Shown here in pieces: positions 60,808 to 64,000 of a DNA stretch of 64,000 nt; the stretch's first letter is position 1; the number at the start of each line of letters is the position of its first letter. Origin of the DNA: JACKJA01 sp050297015 (lineage in GTDB: Bacteria; Pseudomonadota; Alphaproteobacteria; Micavibrionales; Micavibrionaceae). The stretch is taken from assembly GCA_050297015.1 (NCBI GenBank), contig JBNKRZ010000011.1, positions 124,001 through 188,000 of the forward strand. Direction: 5' to 3'. A program made the position numbers and the translations under genes. The notes beneath the pieces are model-generated. The model searched no databases and was not told where the DNA came from. It worked only from the letters and a program-made list of their open reading frames with translations.

Positions 60808-61638
60808 TCATCCATGAAGGATTTCCCACAGCATCCGTCCGGCAACAATCACCATCAAACACGCAAAAACAAGCCGGAGTTTTTCAACGGCAATCATATG
60901 CGCGACTTTCACCCCCAGCGGCGCCGTTGTAATGCTCATCACCGCCAACGCCAACCATGCCATCCCGTTCACATAGCCCAGCGAAAAAGGCGGCAACCCT
61001 GCCGCGCCCTGACCGATAAAGACAAACCCCAGTGCCGCTGGCACAGCGATTACAAGCCCCAAGGCCGAGGCCGTACCGACCGCTTGCCGCAAAGGCACGT
61101 GGCACCACGCCATAAAGGGCACGCTCAGCGTCGCCCCCCCAATCCCCATCAAAGTGGAAAGCGTACCGATCAGAAGCCCGGCCCCAACAGGCACGGGCTG
61201 GCGCGGCATGTGATCGGTCAAGGCATAGCGCGCGGGATTGGTCGCCATAATCAGCGCCAGACAAAACAAAGCCACCGCAAAGATCAGCTTAAGCGTTTCC
61301 CCCGCCATGATATCGGCAAGATAAGTTCCCAAAAGGGTTCCTATCACAATGCCCGGCCCGATCATTTTAACCAAATCACCCCGTACCGCGCCCTTTTTCC
61401 GATGAGCCCGAACAGCCGACAGGCCCGTCGGCACAATCACCGCCAGCGACGTTCCCACAGCCATGTGCATCAAATGCGGAGAGTCATACCCCAGCGCTCC
61501 CAAAACGTAATAAATCGCCGGTACGGTAATAATCCCGCCACCGACCCCCAGCAGCCCAGCCAAAAATCCGGCACAGCCTCCGATCGTCAATAATATTCCG
61601 AGCAACAAAAAATTTTCAGGGGCAAAAAATAATTCCAT
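60808..61638 (-). CDS. TauE/SafE-family anion permease
   Basis: A 276-residue inner-membrane protein with about eight segments and the two TauE/SafE repeats: FLAGLLGVGGGIITVPAIYYVL near 20-45 and LIGTLSTLMGIGGATLSVPFM near 165-185. Family members export sulfite, sulfoacetate or related organic anions. The ATG at 61638 gives the usual short N-terminus; a weak ribosome site is present. Linkage to the glycan genes may be accidental, although it is coupled to the polymerase-like gene. Confidence 0.9.
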   Translation of the reverse strand: MELFFAPENFLLLGILLTIGGCAGFLAGLLGVGGGIITVPAIYYVLGALGYDSPHLMHMAVGTSLAVIVPTGLSAVRAHRKKGAVRGDLVKMIGPGIVIGTLLGTYLADIMAGETLKLIFAVALFCLALIMATNPARYALTDHMPRQPVPVGAGLLIGTLSTLMGIGGATLSVPFMAWCHVPLRQAVGTASALGLVIAVPAALGFVFIGQGAAGLPPFSLGYVNGMAWLALAVMSITTAPLGVKVAHMIAVEKLRLVFACLMVIVAGRMLWEILHG

Positions 61639-61834
61639 ACCCCGTACGTTATAAGCTTCCCAAAGAGCGGGCAAGTCCTCTTAAAAGCTAATATGCCCGC
61701 TCATTTTCAGCCTCTCATGATTATTTTTCATATTTATTTTTCTGATTAACTCATTTTTTACCTTTTCAGACCATTATGAACTCAAATTCCGTAAAATAAT
61801 GCGGCAACAGAAAGGCCAGAAACGGAGCGGTAAA

Positions 61835-62500
61835 ATGAAAGTGAACATACAAGAATTACTCGAACAGACAGGTTTGGAAGGCGAACGGCTCTACCCCGGT
61901 AAAAAGGTCGTCAAACGCTTAACACAGCCCGGCGAATTCAAAAGCCACAGCGTTATTTACGACTGGCATAATTCGGACACACTGCGCATTGAGGTCAAAG
62001 CCGGCTTAAGCGGCCGAACGCTTGATCCCAAGGAACTTGCCAAATATCCCGTTAGTTTTCAGGCCGACACATACCTCGACATCGAAGCCGCCAATGACGA
62101 TGAAGACGATGAAGATGATGAGGGCGAAGAAGGCAGCAAAGGCAAAAGTGGCGGCGGCGGCCGGAAGATGAAAAAGAAACAGGAAGAAAAATCTTCCCTA
62201 AGTGCCTTTTCCAAAGTTGTTGAGGGGAAAATTCCTTCCGCTGGGGAAATCACCAAGATGGTTGTGATGGGGAAGGAAATCGCCAAACAAGCTATGGCAG
62301 CCGTTCTTGAAACACTGCAAGCGCAGATCAAGCACGCCAAGATCGCCCCGACTGATTTGCTGGCCCATGCCGGGAAGTTTGTCACCAAAGTGACCCCGCC
62401 TGAATTCATGAAGCAAAAAGAAGGCGAAACATACGACACCAAATACAAATATGACCGTGAAAAGAACGAGGTCATGTTTGGCGCCATGACCCCCCGTTAG
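61835..62500 (+). CDS. protein of unknown function with an acidic-basic linker
   Basis: A 221-residue cytosolic protein. Residues 1-90 form a small domain (LLEQTGLEGERLYPGKK, SHSVIYDWHNSDTLRIEVKAG). A run of Asp and Glu (about 88-98) is followed by a Gly/Lys-rich stretch, then a helical region and a lysine-rich tail ending MFGAMTPR. I do not recognise the family. The ATG at 61835 has a GGAG site 7 bases upstream. A strong terminator follows. The charge-segregated linker suggests a binding role but gives no function. Confidence 0.72.
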   Translation: MKVNIQELLEQTGLEGERLYPGKKVVKRLTQPGEFKSHSVIYDWHNSDTLRIEVKAGLSGRTLDPKELAKYPVSFQADTYLDIEAANDDEDDEDDEGEEGSKGKSGGGGRKMKKKQEEKSSLSAFSKVVEGKIPSAGEITKMVVMGKEIAKQAMAAVLETLQAQIKHAKIAPTDLLAHAGKFVTKVTPPEFMKQKEGETYDTKYKYDREKNEVMFGAMTPR

Positions 62501-62524
62501 GCCATGAGGCTTGAAAAAACACAG

Positions 62525-62562
62525 GCAACCGCTATCTTGATTGGCAGCGGTTGCTTTTTTTT
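62525..62562 (+). terminator. intrinsic terminator
   Basis: A perfect 9-bp stem GCAACCGCT / AGCGGTTGC with an 11-base loop is followed by a run of nine to ten T residues, 25 bases past the preceding stop. It is a strong rho-independent terminator. Confidence 0.92.
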
Positions 62563-62576
62563 AGCACACAAGAAAA

Positions 62577-62605
62577 ATGACAACTTTCACGAATTAAATT
62601 ATAAT
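62577..62605 (+). promoter_or_regulatory. sigma-70-like promoter, predicted leaderless transcript
   Basis: A -35 box ATGACA (62577-62582, one mismatch to TTGACA), a 17-base spacer and a perfect TATAAT (62600-62605). The expected transcription start is at 62612-62613, the A of the next ATG, and that gene has no ribosome site. A leaderless mRNA is therefore likely. Confidence 0.65.
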
Positions 62606-62612
62606 AACAAGA

Positions 62613-62966
62613 ATGAAGCGTTTCATTGTGATCTTTACGGCGATTATGTTCCTTGCCAATGCCTTTACGGTGGCGGCATGGGCGAAGCCGTGCCTCAATA
62701 TGAACAAATCTTCATCTATGATAGATACGATGGATATGGGCGCTATGCCCTGCCATGAAAAGCAGGATACACAAAAAGACCCTATCAAGCATTGCGACGG
62801 GCTTTGCCTGTGTTTTCATATATCTATCAATCAAACACCTGTACTGGACAATCAAGCCGTTTTAGACATATCCTCAATACCGTCTCGATGGCTTTTAACG
62901 GAAAATGAGCGCCCCACTTCAATGACAACAGCGCCGCCACGCCGCCCTCCCAAATTCACCTCCTGA
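62613..62966 (+). CDS. small exported protein, possibly DUF2946-like metal-associated
   Basis: A 117-residue protein with a signal peptide (FIVIFTAIMFLANAFTVAAWA, cleavage near residue 24). The mature part has Met/Cys/His-rich stretches (CLNMNKSSSMIDTMDMGAMPCHEK, HCDGLCLCFH), as in small periplasmic proteins linked to copper handling. The tail is Pro/Arg-rich. I cannot firmly place the family. No Shine-Dalgarno is seen, and a near-consensus promoter lies at leaderless spacing. It begins a set of at least three small genes in one direction. Confidence 0.65.
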   Translation: MKRFIVIFTAIMFLANAFTVAAWAKPCLNMNKSSSMIDTMDMGAMPCHEKQDTQKDPIKHCDGLCLCFHISINQTPVLDNQAVLDISSIPSRWLLTENERPTSMTTAPPRRPPKFTS

Positions 62967-63015
62967 TTTTTCACATTTTTTAAGAAGTAAATGGAAATGA
63001 CTACAGGAGGATTCC

Positions 63016-63672
63016 ATGAGAATCTTATACTTAACCTCCATTTTGGGGGCCCTTTTGGGAATGGGGGCATTCATTCCTTCCGTCTATGCACGGCCCGTAT
63101 CTTATCCGGGTGGCTGGACACTTATGTTGACGAATAATGGCGACGTGAACAGCGCTCATATTCACTACTCACCAACGGCAAAAACGTCTGTGGGTTACAG
63201 ATTTGAAGACTGGCATGATAAAGAAATGGTTATCAATGCCGTGCAAATGAATAACCTGCTCAAACGTTGGAACAACAAAGAAAGCCAAGGTAATTTATAT
63301 CTTAAATCCGGCCTTGGTGTTGCCTACAGCGATGCCGGCGCTTTTGACGGTAAAACGAGCGTGGCAGGCTTCACGGGCCTTGCCGCAGATTGGGAAAGCC
63401 GCCGTTTTTTCACCTCATACGAAAACCGCTATACAGAGGCCGGTGCGATTGACGATTTTTATCAGCAATCCGCCCGTGTCGGCTGGGCACCGTATGAAGG
63501 CGATTACGGCGATTTGCATACATGGCTGATGCTTCAGGTAGATCACACACCGGAAGGCAAAGACCATTTCACCGTCACGCCTCTTGTAAGAGTTTTCAAG
63601 GATGTTCACCTGCTGGAGGCAGGCATGAACAACCGCGGCGAACTCTTATTCAACTACATTTTCAGATATTAA
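63016..63672 (+). CDS. exported protein of unknown function, beta-rich
   Basis: A 218-residue protein with a signal peptide (cleavage near VYA-RP, residue 26). The mature part has alternating polar and apolar residues (YLKSGLGVAYSDAG, HTWLMLQVDHTP, FTVTPLVRVFKDVHLLEAG, ELLFNYIFRY), typical of an outer-membrane beta barrel, including a C-terminal aromatic Tyr. An AGGAGG site precedes the ATG. Similar small barrels occur in copper-resistance gene sets. The placement next to an HMA protein supports a metal-related context but the function is not known. Confidence 0.7.
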   Translation: MRILYLTSILGALLGMGAFIPSVYARPVSYPGGWTLMLTNNGDVNSAHIHYSPTAKTSVGYRFEDWHDKEMVINAVQMNNLLKRWNNKESQGNLYLKSGLGVAYSDAGAFDGKTSVAGFTGLAADWESRRFFTSYENRYTEAGAIDDFYQQSARVGWAPYEGDYGDLHTWLMLQVDHTPEGKDHFTVTPLVRVFKDVHLLEAGMNNRGELLFNYIFRY

Positions 63673-63694
63673 AATTAAGGAAGGAACCATACTC

Positions 63695-64000
63695 ATGAAA
63701 ACACTAACATTATTACTGAGCGCTTTAACGTTAACATGCGCAATGCCGGCCTATGCCAATCATGACGGAAACGATCATGCCGCACATATGGAAAGCGGGA
63801 ACACCACGCATGCGGAAATACCTTTATCACCCGGTGACGTTCATATCCGCGTCAACGGCCTTGTTTGCGATTTTTGTGCCCGCGCGCTTGAAAAGGTGTT
63901 CGGCAAGGAAGAAACCGTAAAAGCCATTGATGTAAACCTTGATACCAAAATCATCACGGTGAACTTCAATGAGGGCCAAACGTTGAGTGATGAGACACTA
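63695..64000 (+). CDS. periplasmic heavy-metal-associated (HMA) domain protein, C-terminus off window
   Basis: Only the first 102 codons are in the window. I translated it from the ATG at 63695, which has an AAGGAAGGA site. It has a signal peptide (LTLLLSALTLTCAMPAYA), a His-rich spacer (NHDGNDHAAHMES), and an HMA-like fold with the metal motif GLVCDFCARALEKVFGK, the C-x-x-C of copper and mercury chaperones. It is the third gene in a co-directional set and probably binds or ferries copper or a similar metal in the periplasm. Confidence 0.78.
   Translation, partial: MKTLTLLLSALTLTCAMPAYANHDGNDHAAHMESGNTTHAEIPLSPGDVHIRVNGLVCDFCARALEKVFGKEETVKAIDVNLDTKIITVNFNEGQTLSDETL

Noticed and set aside
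1..64000. CRISPR array, prophage or intact insertion sequence
   Set aside because: No regularly spaced repeats, no phage structural genes and no transposase were seen; the repeats present are short palindromic elements.

Overview
The window looks like a chromosomal stretch of an alphaproteobacterium. The pointers are a complete Cpa-type Tad pilus locus with a CpaD lipoprotein, the pal-cpoB-tilS-ftsH-glmM gene order, a CtrA-type TTAA-N7-TTAA box in front of the main pilin gene, and a globin-coupled chemoreceptor. A Micavibrio- or Rhodospirillales-like host is possible but is only an inference. No ribosomal RNA, CRISPR array, prophage or complete insertion sequence was seen. One tRNA (Thr, TGT) is present.

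Layout. Positions 1-5,992: a lipoprotein cut by the window edge, a small membrane protein, a WecA-type sugar-phosphate transferase with a GT4 glycosyltransferase, an orphan Flp-like pilin with its own terminator, and mnmC. Positions 6,076-14,400: an M3 oligopeptidase, then an accessory stretch with an XRE regulator followed by a divergent EgtD-fold methyltransferase-like protein, a CtlX-type citrulline hydrolase, two tiny overlapping genes, a Cys/His-rich membrane protein, and a protoglobin chemoreceptor divergent from a small XRE protein. Positions 14,488-21,176: tRNA-Thr, three tandem very large prepilin-like proteins (one with about 38 cysteines), and two divergent regulators sharing a repeated operator-like sequence.

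Positions 21,210-36,439, minus strand: the Tad locus. In transcription order it runs pseudokinase-like protein, small membrane protein, two TadE-like pseudopilins, TadG-like VWA protein, Flp pilin, CpaA, B, C, D, E, F, a MITE-like insertion, TadB and TadC. No TadD was found. Positions 36,565-49,924: housekeeping genes purA, a thiD-like kinase, glmM, ftsH, tilS, cpoB, pal, a SirB1-like protein, and the conserved dolP-yraN-rsmI / lpoA neighbourhood. Positions 49,930-61,638: an acyl-CoA dehydrogenase, a transglycosylase carrying an in-frame palindromic repeat, and an exopolysaccharide or O-antigen cluster (SLBB exporter, three glycosyltransferases, Wzz-like protein, polymerase-like protein, TauE permease). 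Positions 61,835-64,000: an acidic-linker protein of unknown role and a small periplasmic gene set that looks metal-related, the last gene being an HMA-domain protein cut by the window end.

The strongest candidates for something undescribed are the three-gene giant prepilin cluster, the tail-anchored pseudokinase heading the Tad locus, the XRE/EgtD-fold pair, and a family of TAGGGTC-ended palindromic elements that abut gene ends and supply stop codons.
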